Made by a program: the position numbers and the translations under genes
Shown here: piece after piece, positions 10,773-23,640 of the stretch
How positions within the stretch are numbered: position 1 is the stretch's first letter
How the letters are laid out: each line of letters starts with the position of its first letter
Notes under the pieces: generated by a model
What the model saw: the letters and a program-made list of their open reading frames with translations, nothing else
Databases searched by the model: none
Told to the model about the DNA's origin: nothing
DNA from: Pomphorhynchus laevis
Lineage: Eukaryota; Acanthocephala; Palaeacanthocephala; Echinorhynchida; Pomphorhynchidae
DNA length: 64,000 nucleotides
Reading direction: 5' to 3'
NCBI GenBank assembly: GCA_012934845.2
Contig: WNNJ02001815.1
Coordinates: 1 to 64,000 of the forward strand

Positions 10773-13682
10773 ACGATACCTAAAGGAATTCCAGCCGAGC
10801 CAAAATGCTGTTCGTGTAATGGACATTCAGCACGATGTCGTCAATGCAAATGTGTAAAATCAAATAAGCCGTGCACTAACTGTTCTGCAGCAAATTGCGA
10901 AAACCAACTCGTATCCCACTTTGCAAGCATGAATATAGCGGATAACGCGGTTCACACCCGCGATGCTGCCTCGAATAGATTCACAAACACTCTTATCCAC
11001 CAATCATTCAAAGAGGTAATCACTTGGCGTCCTAATCTCTTTTACTTACCGAGGTGTAACGAAAGCCGAATGTTTTTAAATGAACTAAACAAATTGTTTG
11101 AAACTGCTTGTCGCGAAGATGACGTCGAAGGCTCGTCGCTTATGAAGGTGACAATTATTTGTCAGTGCGTTTTACAAAAAGTAGGTTCTTCGAAAATCAA
11201 ATATGTACGTCAATTGATGTCGCGTCGCCTGTCTCTTTGGCAAAGCCAAAATTTTGATGAATTAGAAAGGGAGGGTAAATGTATTCAATCACGCTAAAAG
11301 GTATCCCAGTCACGATACGATTCTAAGCGCAATTGGAAGTCGCTGTTCGTGAAATCATTAATGTCAGGTAATCTTACTTCTGCAGTAAGAATCCTGGAAA
11401 ACGGTTCTGTCAATAAAACTTTGAGTCCAAATGATTATATCGGCAACGAATCGGTTAAGTCTATTCTTGAAGCGAAGCATCCACAGGCAGCTGTAATTAG
11501 TGAGGACGCCTTATTATCGGAGATCGACATGGCATGTGATAACTTTCATCCCTCCTTTTTCGATACGATAGATGCAGCTGCAATTCAACTTAGTGCTAAG
11601 CGCACTACAGGCGCTGCGGGTCCTTCGGGTGTTAATGCTTTATCATGGCGGCAAATGCTTACCTCATTTGATAGGGATTCATTACAGTTGGCCTCTACGT
11701 TGGCAGACCTGACAAGGCGAATTGCTAGTAATAGAGTTCCAAAACATTCAACAGAAACGTTAATCGCTAGTCGGCTCATTGCCATTGATAAAAATCCTGG
11801 TGTTCGACCGATCGGAATAGGTGAGGCATATAGGCGCATAATGGCTAAAACGATTTTAAATGTCATTTCTCCTTTCATTAAGTCAATTGCGGGTAATTCA
11901 CAACTTTGTGCAGGTCAAAAGGGAGGTGTCGAATTCGTTGTGCGAGATATGCGTGAAACCTTTGCTAATTCGACCTCGTCATGTTTACTTTTAATTGATG
12001 CACATAATGCTTTTAATAGAATTAATAGGAAATTAGCTCTCCTTAATATAGAAAAGATATGCCTTGCTTTAGCACGATTCCTGCAGAATACGTATAGTTT
12101 AGATCCAATCTTAGCCATTGACGATGATTATCTGTTATCAAAGAAAGGTTTCACGCAAGGCGACCCTTTGGCAATGGTAACATTTGCGGCAGCAACGATA
12201 CCCTTAATACATAGATTAAGCGCTTTGCATCCTCAAATAAAACAGCGTTGGTATGCAGATGATGTATCATGTGTTGGTTCACCGAGGAATGTTTATGATT
12301 TTTTTAAATCGTTGCAATCTATAGGACCGGAATACGGATTTCATGTTAATGTCAACAAGTGTACAGCTCTGGTTAATGCCAACATTATCCTTGAATGTGA
12401 TTCACTTGCCAGCTTAGGGGTTCATGTCGTATCTAATGGTGTAGAACTTTTAGGAGCTCCCATAGGTTTTGGTTCGTTCGAAAAAGATTGGGTAATAACA
12501 CAAGTAACTCGCTGGTTAAAATTGCTCGATAGGTTATGTGAAGTCTCTAGCGATTCACGGCAGTTAGCGTTCTTAGCATTTTCAGCAGCAGTGCAAAATA
12601 AGTGGACTCATGTACAAAGAACATGTAAGTGTGAATGTGAATGGTTTTCTTCACTCGAAGATTTCATACAGAATAAAATAACCCCCAAAATAACTGGTTT
12701 TAATTTACAGAAGTGTTGGCGCGATGTAGCAAGTCTGCCTTTCTCAATGGGAGGTTTGAGGATATCAAATCCATATGAGAATACCAAATCTGAATGGGAA
12801 TATTCTTCTTTGCTATGTAAGCCCTTATTTGAGTTAGGTCTCGAAGGCGACATTGATACCATCCAGAAACAGTCAATAGTTGAAATTAGAAAACTAAAGA
12901 ATCTCCGGGCTGCCGAAAAATTTTCGCCACTGTTAAATTCAGTGGACGACTGTAAACAGGTAATTTTAAAGCATGCAGCTTGAAAGGGCGCGTCGACCTG
13001 GCTATCTGCTCGCCCTAGTGATGATCCTAAGTTTCGCTTAAGCAATCAAGAATTTTCCGATGGTCTCTCTGTCAGATATGGGTGGCAAATTTTAAATACT
13101 TCAGGCAAATGTGTATGTGGGGAAGTTCTTAGTGTTGTTCATTCATTATCTTGCAAATGCGGAGGGAAATCAATAGTAAGGCACAATGTGATCAGAGACA
13201 TTTTCGCCAAATTAACTTCAGAGGTGTGTTCATCAACTACAACTGAGCCACTGCTTTCTCCCGTTGATCCAACTATTCAATTCGATTCTTCTTCCACTAC
13301 ACTAGATCGCAATGCACGTCTTGACGTCTTGTGTTCGGGGTTGTTTGGCGTCCCGTCTGAGCGGTCCTACCTGGACATTTCTGTATTCAATACACATGCT
13401 CGTTCCTATGCCACAATGACTCCACGATCAGCGTTCAGTTATAACGAGAATCGAAAAAAGGCTAAGTACTCCGAACGGATATCCAAGATCGAAAGAGCAG
13501 CTTTTATACCAGTTATTTTGTCAATACAAGGTGGATTAGGGGATGAGGCAGAACAGTTGGTAAAACGCTTAGCAAAAGACGTAGCGGTGAGAAGAGAGTG
13601 CCGTTACAGTGACGTGATTAGCCGATTCAGACGTTCCATTGGAATAGCTCTCGTGCGGGCTAGCTCATGGTGTCTCAGATAA
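10773..13682 (+). pseudogene. Family C (CXC-RT-RLE) LINE, copy C1, near intact
   Basis: One reading frame of about 970 codons interrupted only by TAA at 11,295-11,297 and TGA at 12,981-12,983. The expected start ATG reads ACG at 10,773 (the C2 copy starts MPRGKPS). Order: CXC-type cluster KCCSCNGHSARCRQCKCVKS then CTNCSAANC; a helical region (TWRPNLFYLPRCNESRMF); GAAGPSGVNALSW; GVRPIGIGEAYRRIMAK; motif A LIDAHNAFNRINR; motif B KGFTQGDPLAM; catalytic RWYADDVSCVG; GASTWLSARP; finger CVCG...HSLSC; RHNVIRDIF; ARLDVLCSG, RSYLDISVF and YNENRKKAKYSERI (nuclease-like D, D, E...K); and a terminal IGIALVRASSWCLR. The 3' tail at about 13,745-13,770 is A-rich then (TAT)n. With so few lesions it is probably a recent copy. 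Confidence 0.93.
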
Positions 13683-13726
13683 ATTTTTTTCATTGTTACT
13701 TTTGTTATGATTTTGCAGTGTCTTTG

Positions 13727-14060
13727 TCAAATAAATTCGTTTTTTCGTAAAAAAATATTATTATTATAATGAGAAGGAAATCCTTCTTTGGAATGAACCA
13801 TCTGCCACGTCGCTATGAGGAATAGGTAAATCAGCCTTTGGCGCATTGAAAGAAGCTGTAAGATGGCTAAGCAGTCAACGTATGAACATGCAGATCGAAA
13901 ACACAATCTGGAGCCTCTTCGTGGCACTGACTCAATCTTCTTGAGCTTAGCTTAAGTAGATGTAAATGAAACCTGAATACAATATGCAATGTGTAGGGGA
14001 ACCAACCCGTAATAAAGTCGCTTAAAACATAATGAGCGTAGCCTTGCAAACGTACGTTTA
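13727..14060 (-). pseudogene. Family A ORF2 C-terminal fragment (A2)
   Basis: Minus-strand reading contains RRGSRLCFRSACSYVDCLAI, then LLSMRQRLIYLFLIATWQMV and SKEGFPSH, matching the family A C-terminal region (RRGSRLCIGLSGIDYYVRLS, then VRERFISLEMLCIWHM, at about 40,500-40,640). Both ends are truncated, and its 3' side abuts the A/T-rich tail of family C copy C1. At least one frame break occurs between the two recognisable parts. Confidence 0.6.
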
Positions 14061-14338
14061 ATGCACTACATTACCTTACCAAGACATTTACAAAGACAGC
14101 TACGAAGACAGCTACGACCGACACAAACTGTGCTTAACTACAAGTACAGTTCTCGGCACACGACTGCATCGTATGGACCACAATCGCCTGCGACAGCAGT
14201 AAGTCCGAAGAATACTCTCTCCTTGGATTTTGTAACAACAAACTAATCGACAACTTCTCCCCACAGCACATATCAACCTTTACCACGTCCACTCAAACTA
14301 GCCGGTCGTTTCCGATGTCCTTTATCCAACCACTGATC

Positions 14339-15062
14339 CTGTCTTCATATACACTTCCCATCCCATGTCATCTTCACTATCCAATAAGCCCGTTCATCCT
14401 GTCTCGATTCTCCAACACCTACATCCATCAATCAAAATCACCTCCACTAATCTCCACGATCCTTCCACTCATAACCTTACCTCACATCGCTTGTCACCCT
14501 CTATGTTATCCATATCCTCTTTGGCTCCCGTCGTCAAACCAACTCCCTTCACATCCTCAACTTTCAGCTATCATATCGTTACATCACCCACTCATGTCAC
14601 TCGTCCTCCTTCACAAAAACGCTTTCCTTCTCGCAATCGTTGCGTCGCCGTCACCAATATCGCTCCTTCCACCTTCTTATCTCCACAAGCACTTCTCGAC
14701 CACAAAAATATTTATCAAAAATATTTACTTCAGGTGAGGAATCTATAGCCTCATCTCTTCTAGTGAAATTATTTTTCAGGTTAGGTAAGAAAAATGAAGA
14801 ACGTCCACGCTTATTGAAAGTGGTATGTAAATCGTCCGACAATGTTAACGAGATCTTACGCAGAGGGTATAAATTAAAAGGTCAAACTACTAAAATCTTT
14901 AAGGATCTCAGCATTCAGGATCGTAAGATGCGACATCAAGCTTGGGACGAGCTAAAGACCAGGAATGCTTCTGGTGAAAAGGACTTGACAATAAGAAATT
15001 TTCGTGTGGTTCGAAGAAAGCCATTTGTACGTTGGAATCCAATCGGTCCGTTAATTGCTTAG
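14339..15062 (+). pseudogene. Family F ORF1
   Basis: The N-terminal half (about 14,339-14,700) is Ser/Thr/Pro-rich and contains PVSILQHLHPSIKITSTNL and RFPSRNRCVAVTNI. Both closely resemble family B ORF1 (SPLNNLHPSIKIISSNIS and RFPSRDRCIIISNL, 54.3-53.4 kb). The C-terminal half (14,700-15,062) is in another frame and has LFFRLGKKNEERPRLLKVVC and LTIRNFRVVRRKPFVRWNP, closer to families A and D. One frameshift lies near 14,715. The Cys4 finger expected at the N-terminus is not recognisable. It overlaps ORF2. The product would be an RNA-binding ORF1 protein by family analogy. Confidence 0.65.
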
Positions 15063-17940
15063 GTATTGATCCATCCTCGTTAGATATATTTCCTACTGGA
15101 CTATTTATAAACGCAGGAACCAGTAAATGTTCAACTCCAATTATCAACGTCGCTTACACAAATATTCGTAGTATAGTATCGAAGATTGACGAATTTCGGA
15201 ACAGATTCTTTACATATAAACCTCAAATAATCGCAGTTACCGAAACTTGGCTAAATCATGATATTGCTGATAGTATGGTAGCTGTGGATGGGTATTCGAT
15301 CATCAGGGTTGATCGTAAAGTACGACGAGGAGGCGGTGTTGCACTTTATGTGGATCAATGCATAGGTGTTAACGATTTTGAATGTTATACTGACACATAT
15401 GGTACTTGTGAACTGATGATGGCGAGTCTATCCCATGTAAGAAATAAAGTTACTATTGCACTATGTTATAGATCTCCATGTAGCTTCGTTCTCACTAAGG
15501 AATTCTCAGATATTTTGACAAAGGCAGCAATGGGTGACCGGTTCCTCTGTTTAGGAGACTTCAATATTTCCAGCATCAATATGGATGATCCTCATTCAGG
15601 AATAACATCTTCTAGTAAACTAGATCATGACTTGTGGAATTTTCTGTTAGATAGCCTACTTCTTGTTCAGCATGTATCAGCACCAACTAGGATTATGAAT
15701 GATCAAAGTTCTTTGTTGGATTTAATTTTATCTAAATCATTAACAGATGTGCGTGACATTATGCCTGAAGCACCCATAGGAGTTAGTGATCATTGTGTAT
15801 TGCTTTTTCACTTCTCATGGATTTCAAATAATATTATCGACGAAGTCGAAACTAAAATCTTCAAGCATTGTTGGTATCGTGCGGATCAGTTTAAAATTCT
15901 TCAAGCAGCATCGACTATGAACTTTGTAGGCGCTAGCGACGATGTTGAAGATTGTTGGAAAGTTTTCCGTTCAGCAATGTGCGAAATAATAGAAAAATAC
16001 GTTCCTACCAAGATCGTGCATAAAAATAAAAAAGTGAATCCTCCGTGGTTTAATAGAGAACTTAAATCAGAACTAAGACGAAGAAACCGACTGTTTAAAT
16101 TAAGCTGCAAGGACAATACTTATCGACAGGAATACGTCAATTGTCGTAACTTTTTCGAAAAGCTTAAAAAACGCAAAAAATTTAACTACGAAATGAGAAT
16201 AGCTGCGGATTTTCATAGTGCACCAAAACGATTTTGGGCTCACATACGTAGAAATAGGACAATTCCTCCTGCGATTTCGTTTATTCGTATTAATGATAAC
16301 TTTATCACATCGCCTCAAGATGTAGCCGACACGTTTGCGTCGACTTTTCAACTCGTAACTAATAACACAGAAATTAACCAGCAATCTCGTGTAAGCCATT
16401 CACGAAGTTATTTTGATGTTACTACCGAGGAGGTTTATAGTGAGTTAAATTCTTTACGACATTCATCACCTGGTCCGGATGGATTACATCCCCAGATACT
16501 AAAGATATTATCAACATTTATTGCTTCACCGTTAGCTTATTTGTTTCAACTATCACTAGCTAAGTCAATTGTACCGTTAGATTGGAAAATCGCCACTGTA
16601 GTGCCAGTCCACAAAAAAGAAGATCGTCACAATCCTGAAAATTATAGAGCAATAAGCCTTACAAGTGTCGTATGTAAGATATTAGAGTGCATATTGTATC
16701 GGCGATTACTATCCTATCTTGAATCATCGAACTTGTTAGATAATTCGCAACATGGTTTTCGTCCTGGACGTTCTTGCATGTCTAATCTTTTATGTGCACG
16801 CGAAGCATGGGTTGATGCAGTTGCGCAGGGTAATGCAGTTGATGTCGTGTATTTCGACTTGAGTCGGGCCTTTGATAGGGTTCCCCACAATATGTTGATT
16901 GAGGCTCTTGCAGATTACGGAATTGAAATTCCTATTATTCGATGGATTCACGCTTTCCTATCTGATCGTTCTTTCAGAGTTCGAGTCGGAAATTGTCTAT
17001 CTAGACCGTCAAATTTATCAATGGGTGTTCCTCAGGGATCGGTGTGGGTCCATTATTATTCGTCGTATTTCTGAATAGTTTGCTACGCTCTCTAAATGTA
17101 AAAAAATTAGCATTCGCGGATGATCATAAAATATGGAATGTCATTACATGCTATGCCGATATGCAACACTTACAAGATGACACAAATATGGTTAATAGGT
17201 GAAGCGAACTGACCGGAATCATGATTAACATTACTAAATGTGTCCACCTCAGATTTGGTCGTAGTGATTTACCAAATGATTATTCTGTTTGCGGTGAGAT
17301 TATTCCCACAAATTCGTATACAAAAGATCTTGGGATAATTGTTCAGAATTCGTTTAAAACCGACCTCGCTACTGAAAATATATGCAACACGTCGAGAAAA
17401 ATTATTTACATGATCAAAAATACCTTTAGTTCGCTTCCACCGTCTCAGTTCTCACTATTATATAAGGCGTTGATCAGACCAATCATTGATTATGCTTCGC
17501 CGGCGACTTTTCCTTCTACGCGTGGTGAAATAAACCAATTAGAAAAGATTCTTCACCGATTTTCCAAGCTATGTTCTGGTCTTCAAAACATCGCCTACTG
17601 TGATAGACTAAGCCAACTAAATATTACTTCAGTTTACAAGAGATATATGTACAATGATTTATTACAGTTATGGCGAATGATCCATGTCATTCCTGGTTAT
17701 CCATCGGAATCCGTTATTCTAAATGATCGCCCGAGCCACAGAGGACACTCTTTATCAGTTGTTGTGCAATCACACGGGAAATGTCATAGATACTTGCGAT
17801 TATCTCACAGAGCGGTAAACCTATGGAACCGATTGCCGAATTCGATCGTGTCTATGGCACAGTACAAATCTTTCCAGAATGCGCTGAGCATGTGGATAAA
17901 AATAGAAGATTCTTTGCAGGAAATATATAACTATATGTGA
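15032..17940 (+). pseudogene. Family F ORF2: AP-endonuclease + reverse transcriptase
   Basis: Open from 15,032 to 17,074. Endonuclease at about residues 40-260: VAYTNIRSIVSKIDEF, VTETWLNHDI (catalytic Glu), RRGGGVALYV, LGDFNISSIN and GVSDHCVLLF. RT: HSSPGPDGLHPQILKIL, YRAISLTSVVCKILECIL, QHGFRPGRSCMSNLL, motif A FDLSRAFDRVPHNMLIEAL and motif B MGVPQGSV. A one-base deletion near 17,045 shifts the frame. The shifted frame continues GPLLFVVFLNSLL, FADDHKIWNV (catalytic ADD) and, after a TGA at about 17,201, ITKCVHLRFG, KDLGIIVQNS and LSHRAVNLWNRLPNSI to the stop at 17,940. Only these two lesions separate it from a full ORF2. No RNase H is seen. Confidence 0.88.
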
Positions 17941-17965
17941 CAATTTATTATTGCTGAACTACTTT

Positions 17966-19577
17966 TTATTTCTTTCTTTTTTTTCTTTTTTTAATATTGT
18001 GATCAGACAAAATGACTCTTTTATGTGTCAAAGTCTTGTAATAAATAATTTTTTTTAACGAAAGAAAATTTATTATTGCAAAATCGAAGAGTTTAAATGT
18101 CATGCTATGCTTCCGTAAACGGTGTTGCCGGAAATGCACGGCTAGATCTAGGAGCCCGAAGCGAGGCCGAGCATGAACGCATGATTGAGAAGGCAATAGT
18201 GTCTTCAAGCGAATGAGATTATCTGCGTAATACTGTGGATGTGCCTCGGATTTCTTGCGAGTGATTGGCCGCAACAGTGATACTGTATTTGCACCCATGC
18301 CCGCTGATATGGAAAAAACAAGGGGCATAAAACTACCATGCTCTACCAGTTCGATTCGCTCCCCGTATTTTGAAATCTTGCGTTTTTCGTTGAACTCGAA
18401 GGCGGAACGGGCACTACGATTTGCGTAAGATTGAGCAAGTGTTGAAAAAATCGTGACGTCACAGAACGTCCGCTCATATCGTTCCGCATGCAATCCAGAA
18501 CATACAATATCTAGTCTTGCTTGTACATCTCTTGTGGTGCAAGAAGATTGAAAGGACATAGACTCGGGGATTTGAGAAAGACGAGGTTCGATTCCCACAC
18601 CGTGACATACTTCTGTTAATTCTTGGGCAATTATGTCCCTGATTGCGTTATGTCTGATTGTCGGTAAGCCTCCTCTGGCGCAAGAGAGTGCATGACCAAC
18701 ACCCATTAACTCTCCACAGACGCACTGTCGTTCTTCGGTCAGGGTTGACCATCCATATCGGCAGCGTAGAGCATCGATGAATTCCAAAGGACTGAGGTGA
18801 AACCTCTCTGTCTTAAGTGGTAGTGAGCTGATCCAGGAGGACGCTCCGTTAGTTGCAGCATGTGATATGGAATTGGCAATTCCGGGCTCCAGGGACTTAG
18901 TAATCGCTGCAAGCCTCTCATTAAATATGATTTTTCTTTTATTAGATATACCTGCTGAGATCGAATTTTGCAGTTCGTAAAGTTGCTCAGCGCTGTCAGC
19001 GCATTCAAACGCTCTACACATTTCTAAAGATCCCTGGAACTCAACTTGATTGTTAAAGCAGGGATCAAAGATACCAAGGCCTCCTAGCTTTAGCGGCGAA
19101 GAAATAATTGTGATCCACTTCGCGTCGAGCGGAAATTTAGTAAGGACTGGTACGAGTGACTGAAAGATCGCATTGCGCAGATCCAGCAAGCTTTCTGGTC
19201 TGCACTCAATCAGCCGGAGGTAATGTGTCCATCTGAACTGCACTGAATGAACCAAACCAGTGAATGCAACGTGTGGATCAATTAGGGCTACCTCCTTTAG
19301 TCGATCGACGACAGATATCCATGCGTTACATCTTTCGGTGGTGTGCTCAGAAACGAATATTTCAGTGCCAATGGGCACTCCAAGTGTTATCAACCCGGTA
19401 GTGTAATTCGATACTCCAGCCAGGGATGAAGGCATATCGATCCGTTTGTGAGATAGCATCTTTGTTTTGGAGGCATTCACATAGTATCCATAAAGGGGAC
19501 CCTTGTTTGTGAGAATATCCCAGACCTTTTGGATGTCTTCACTGCTGCCGACAAAGTTTGAGTCATCGGCGTACCAC
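17966..19577 (-). pseudogene. Family C ORF, C-terminal part (C6)
   Basis: In coding order from the D1 junction: RWYADDSNFVGSSEDIQKVW (catalytic motif C), LYGYYVNASKTKMLSH, GVPIGTEIFV (thumb), LGGLGIFDPC, ASSWISSLPL, the finger CVCG...HALSC with RHNAIRDII, then ARLDIVCSG, RTFCDVTIF and FNEKRKISKYGERI, the nuclease-like D, D, E...K set. The main frame is open for about 500 codons. Near 18,215 a frameshift occurs: the shifted frame gives TIAFSIMRSCSASLRAPRSS, which is the family's true C-terminus, so the last 80 or so codons of the longer open frame are not genuine. The 3' UTR converges with that of family F near 17,990. Confidence 0.88.
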
Positions 19578-19681
19578 CTTTATTATTATTATTATGTAGA
19601 CAACGTTACGAGCATAGCTCACAGTTGCTGACAAATCGATAGTCAAAATAAAAGAAAAAGAGAAAATCAAAAACAAATCAG

Positions 19682-22620
19682 TTAACAATTTAAAATAATC
19701 TGTCGTTTAAAGAGCTCACGAGTTCCCGCATTTACAATATCATCGCTTAAACGATTCCATGAATTTATTATTCGTTGTCCAAATTGAATCGTCCTAGAAT
19801 GTACTATTCGTTGGCGACTAAGATAAAACGAGTGACCTCGCAAAGCTCGAGTTGATCGAATGTTGAAGAGCCCACGCAACACATGGTGTTCATTGTGAAA
19901 TACCTCCCATACAAGACACAGATCCCGCGAGTCACGAATATCACATAATGACTGCATATTTAAAGACCGAAGACGGTCCTCGTAAGGAAGTTCTCTCAAA
20001 GAATGTACTAATTTTGTTGCCCTACGTAGCACCTTCTCAAGTCGATTAATCTCATCTCTGGTTCGAGGGTATGAACATTGAGAAGCATATAACAAATGAC
20101 TTAGTACAAAAGCGTTTGCAAGAACTCTAAAAGAACGTGGACTCACATAGCTGAATGATCGGCGAAGGAAACCAACCATACGCATGGCCTTCGAACAAAT
20201 GTACTCAGTGTTTTGGCGAGTGGAGAAATCATCCGTTATCAATACGCCAAGATCTTTATAGCTCGAAACCAATTTAATCACTCGATCCCCGAGATGATAT
20301 ATCGGCACTGGAACAATATTACGTGATCGAATGTGCATGCAAGTGCACTTCGAGGCATTAACAGACAGACCATTAGAACGTGCCCACTTAAGAACCGTGT
20401 CAATATCTGATTGAAGAATGTTACGATCATAATTCGACTTGATGGCTCTCCAAATTTTTAAATCGTCAGCAAATAATAATGAATGCGAACTTATTACACT
20501 GGGTAGATCGTTGATGAAAATACAAAACAGCAAAGGACCCAATACAGACCTTTGCGGGACACCGGCATTAACTGGATAATGCTCGGAAAGGGTACCGTTA
20601 ATGGCGACCTGGTATGTGCGACCAGAAAGAAAGTTGCATATCCAACGAATGATAATTGAATTGATTTTTAATGCACTTATCTTCATAATCAACTTGTCAT
20701 GGGGTACATGATCAAATGCTTTGGAGAAGTCAAAAAATATGACATCGACAGCATACCCCTCATCCACTATGGAACCCCAACTTTCCTGTGCCAATAAAAG
20801 GTTGGTTACTGTGGAACAGTTTTTACGGAATCCGTGCTGATTAGTAGAAAGTAACCTGTATGATTCTAGGTAGCTACTGATTATCCGATAAAGTAATCTC
20901 TCTAATACACGACACGATACAGAGGTTAAACTAACCGGTCGGTAGTTATCTACACATGATCGATCACCTTTCTTATAAAGCGGCTTAATGATAGAGCGTT
21001 TCCATGCATTCGGGACTATACCGCAATATAATGATGCTATAAATATCCTATATAAAGGCGCAGCAATGACATCATGAAGATTCTTCAGGTATATTGAGGG
21101 AAGTAAATCTGGGCAAATCGAGCCCGACGGTTTCAGTCGTTTAAACTCTTTCATAACATCTTGAACTGTGAACAAGTGAAGAATATCAAAAATTGACGGA
21201 TTAATACGAGTAATTTCTATACAAGGAGAAGTAGTAGCTGATACGAGAAATTTACGACCAAATGCATTAGCAATATCGAAATGATCTACTAGAATGCGTC
21301 CATTGTTTCCAATGATAGAGCTAGAAGATCGAACATTACTTTTAAAATTTGCATATTTAAATAATATGTTAGGATTGTTGGCTGACTTTCCTATCAGTAC
21401 TTGTTCAAATTGCCGTTTTTAAGTCTATTGAGATATGTGAAATGATTCCGACACTTTTTAAATGACCTATAATCAGTTTCTCCATTCCTATACCTTACGA
21501 ATTTTTGCTTCTTGGATCTCAATGCATCTTGAAGCTCCTTATCAAACCAAGGATTTGTGCGTGCACGGGCAGTTGCTACCTTACGAGGTGAGAAACGTAG
21601 AAGGAGCGATATCATTAGAGTTTCAAATTGTTGCCAAGATGATTCAACTCCAAAAATCAATGGATCATACCAATTTGTACCGAGAAGGGATTGACGTACT
21701 AAACTGTAATTGGTTTTGAAACATTGTACTGACATACATGAAGACTCAGGTTGTGACAATATATTAGATAAGTTTGTATTAAAGCGAATAACAGAATGAT
21801 CAGAGCTGCCTAAGGGATCCAAATATGTTATACCGGTGATCAAATATTTATCAGAAGTAAGACAAATATCAAGCAAAGATTGATGGTCTCCAGAGGAACG
21901 AGTAAACATTGAGACATGTTGCGTTAGATTAAGAAAATTGATAGTATCAAGGAATGCTGATGAATAATTATTGTTATTTAAGCATATGTAGTTAGTCCAG
22001 TCTATAGAAGGCATATTTAGATCACCCACTACTACCACATTACTACGGGATCCAAACTTTAATAATGTATCAACTATGGAACAAACATCCATTCTTGGAC
22101 TACGATATATAAGACCAATAGTAACTAACACATGACCGGACAGTAATATATTGCCCCATAGTGTTTCTGTACCACCTTCAGACTTGGCACTTAAGGTCAT
22201 AAACGCTACACTATTATGTAAATATAAAATTACCCCACCTCCTCTCTTTCCGGTCCTATCGACACGATAAGAAGAATAATTAGCTATTTCAATCTCGTGA
22301 TCAGATATATCGGAGTTAAGCCAGCTTTCTGTTATTGCTATTAACAAGGGCTGGGAATATTGAATACGTTGCTTCAATTCGTGAATTTTATTAAGAAGAC
22401 TGCGTGCGTTAGTATACAAGATCACAGAACTATAGCCTATTGAAGCACATGTGTTATTTCCCTTACTGTTAGCACTATTGGATTTCGCCAGAGCAGACCA
22501 CAACGGTGATTGATAATAAACAATGTCATCTAAGTAATCACATGCATTTGTAATGGGTATGTTGGATAAGCTAGAAGCGACGAGAGGAGCTAAATCTAAT
22601 CCACAAACAGCGGAGTCCAA
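19682..22620 (-). pseudogene. Family D ORF2: AP-endonuclease + reverse transcriptase
   Basis: Nearly intact ORF2 with one frameshift, near 21,415. Endonuclease frame (22,620-21,394): VILYTNARSLLNKIHELKQR, AITESWLNSDI (catalytic Glu), KRGGGVILYL, VVVGDLNMPSIDW and LGSSDHSVIRF. The shifted frame runs from NNPNILFKYANFKSNVRSSS into LKPSGSICPDLLPSIYLKNL, YRPVSLTSVSCRVLERLL, NQHGFRKNCSTVTNLLLAQ, motif A FFDFSKAFDHVPHDKLIMKI, motif B AGVPQRSVLGPLLF (Arg replaces the usual Gly), catalytic LLFADDLKIWRAIKS, KDLGVLITDDFS, and the C-terminal RALRGHSFYLSRQR then FGQRIINSWNRLSDD. No RNase H or terminal Cys knuckle is seen. The start at 22,620 is chosen because it overlaps the ORF1 end as in families A, B and F. 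Confidence 0.9.
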
Positions 22621-23636
22621 TTCAAGCGAGTCCCTCGTCGCACAATTTGAAAATTCCGAATTCTTAAGTTTGTTTCTCCTGCATCTAAGCGCGATCTCAA
22701 TAATTGTCTAACCTCTCGAAGACGTTCACGTTCATACTTGTCAAGATCATTTAGTAATCTAACGGGAGAACCTTTAAGATAATAGGAGTTGCTCAGAATA
22801 GTTTTGGCAGCCGCTGCGTCGGTAAAAATTGCTTTTAATAATCTAGGATGATTATTCTGCTTTTTACCAATTCGAAACAAAGCTAATAGTTTAATTTTGG
22901 ACGTTACCTCTTTCGGTGACGCTACCAAAATGGTTGATAGTATCGCACGAACTTTGGATAAGTCGTCATCTAATCTATATTGTATGCTGACCGAGATAGA
23001 TTCAGGTATATTAGTGAAAACGATAGCGCGAGAATGATCATGATATTTGCGTACGCGGGAAAAGTGCTGCTCAGAGGAAATCACTGATTTTCCATCAAGA
23101 TTATGTGAAGATCTATCAATGACTCCAGTTATTTGGCATGTATCAGGTATAACACTTGCAAATGACTCGAATTGATTAGAATCTTTGTGATTAAGAGACA
23201 CTTCATCTGACTGACCCGGAATGTTAACATATGTAGAGCGCTTAGGTGAATAAGCATTGATTGGATCAGTAAATACATCTGGATTAGTAAGAGGTGCAGA
23301 GAAGCTTGAATTGATATCGGATTTACTGTACGATCGTTGTAGGTTTCCACTATCCAAATTTCCGTTATTGATAAGATTGTTATTGTCTAAACTGTTATTT
23401 TCGATAATCGGTGATGCTACATCGATTAATGAGTTGGATGTTCGATTCAATGATTCATTTTCGATTCGCAGGAAGTCTGTGGCAACATGTTGCTCTTGCA
23501 ATGTTTGAGAATTGTCTGTAAATCGAGCGCTTTCTTTATTTGATGATAATAATTGTTCTTTTCGATGTTTGCCACATTTTCGTTCGAATTGTATTTTACT
23601 AACATCTTTGTCACAAACGATACTATTTGAATTGTC
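22596..23636 (-). pseudogene. Family D ORF1, 5'-truncated by insertion
   Basis: About 345 codons of ORF1 remain, beginning at the D/C junction, so the N-terminal Cys4 finger is lost in this copy (it is visible in D2 at about 32.9 kb). The first half is Ser/Asn-rich and low complexity. The second half is the conserved ORF1 domain: AIVFTNIPESISVSIQYRLD, KLLALFRIGKKQNNHPRLL and a final ETNLRIRNFQIVRRGTRLNW. The open frame continues upstream into family C sequence (MEGFTQGDPLAM...), but that is a fusion made by the insertion, not a real gene. Its role by family is binding LINE RNA alongside ORF2. Confidence 0.85.
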
Positions 23637-23640
23637 ATGG

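Larger units (their letters stand above)
14060..17990 (+). mobile_element. Family F LINE (near full length)
   Basis: Plus-strand APE-type LINE with ORF1 (about 14,339-15,062) overlapping ORF2 (15,032-17,940) by about 30 nt. After the ORF2 stop comes a T/C-rich run to about 17,990, where it meets the 3' end of the oppositely oriented family C copy C6; the two elements converge tail to tail. The 5' boundary is uncertain. Damage is light: one frameshift in ORF1, and one frameshift and one stop in ORF2. Confidence 0.8.
19578..23640 (-). mobile_element. Family D LINE, copy D1, nested in C6
   Basis: Minus-strand APE-type LINE inserted into the RT domain of family C copy C6. Its 3' end has a GAGC-TAT-GCTC hairpin (19,610-19,620) followed by (TAA)n (19,581-19,595). 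The 5' end is truncated inside ORF1 at 23,640. The four bases CTTT (plus strand) occur on both sides (19,578-19,581 and 23,641-23,644), a possible short target-site duplication. ORF1 and ORF2 overlap by 25 nt. Confidence 0.88.

Noticed and set aside
11295-12983. Stop codons in copy C1 as possible recoding sites
   Set aside because: The TAA and TGA fall at different places from breaks in other copies, and C2 reads through both positions as sense codons, so they are ordinary decay.
14315-14737. Two overlapping Ser/Pro-rich frames as separate genes
   Set aside because: They are alternative frames of the decayed family F ORF1 linker; only the frame with RFPSRNRC fits the ORF1 family.
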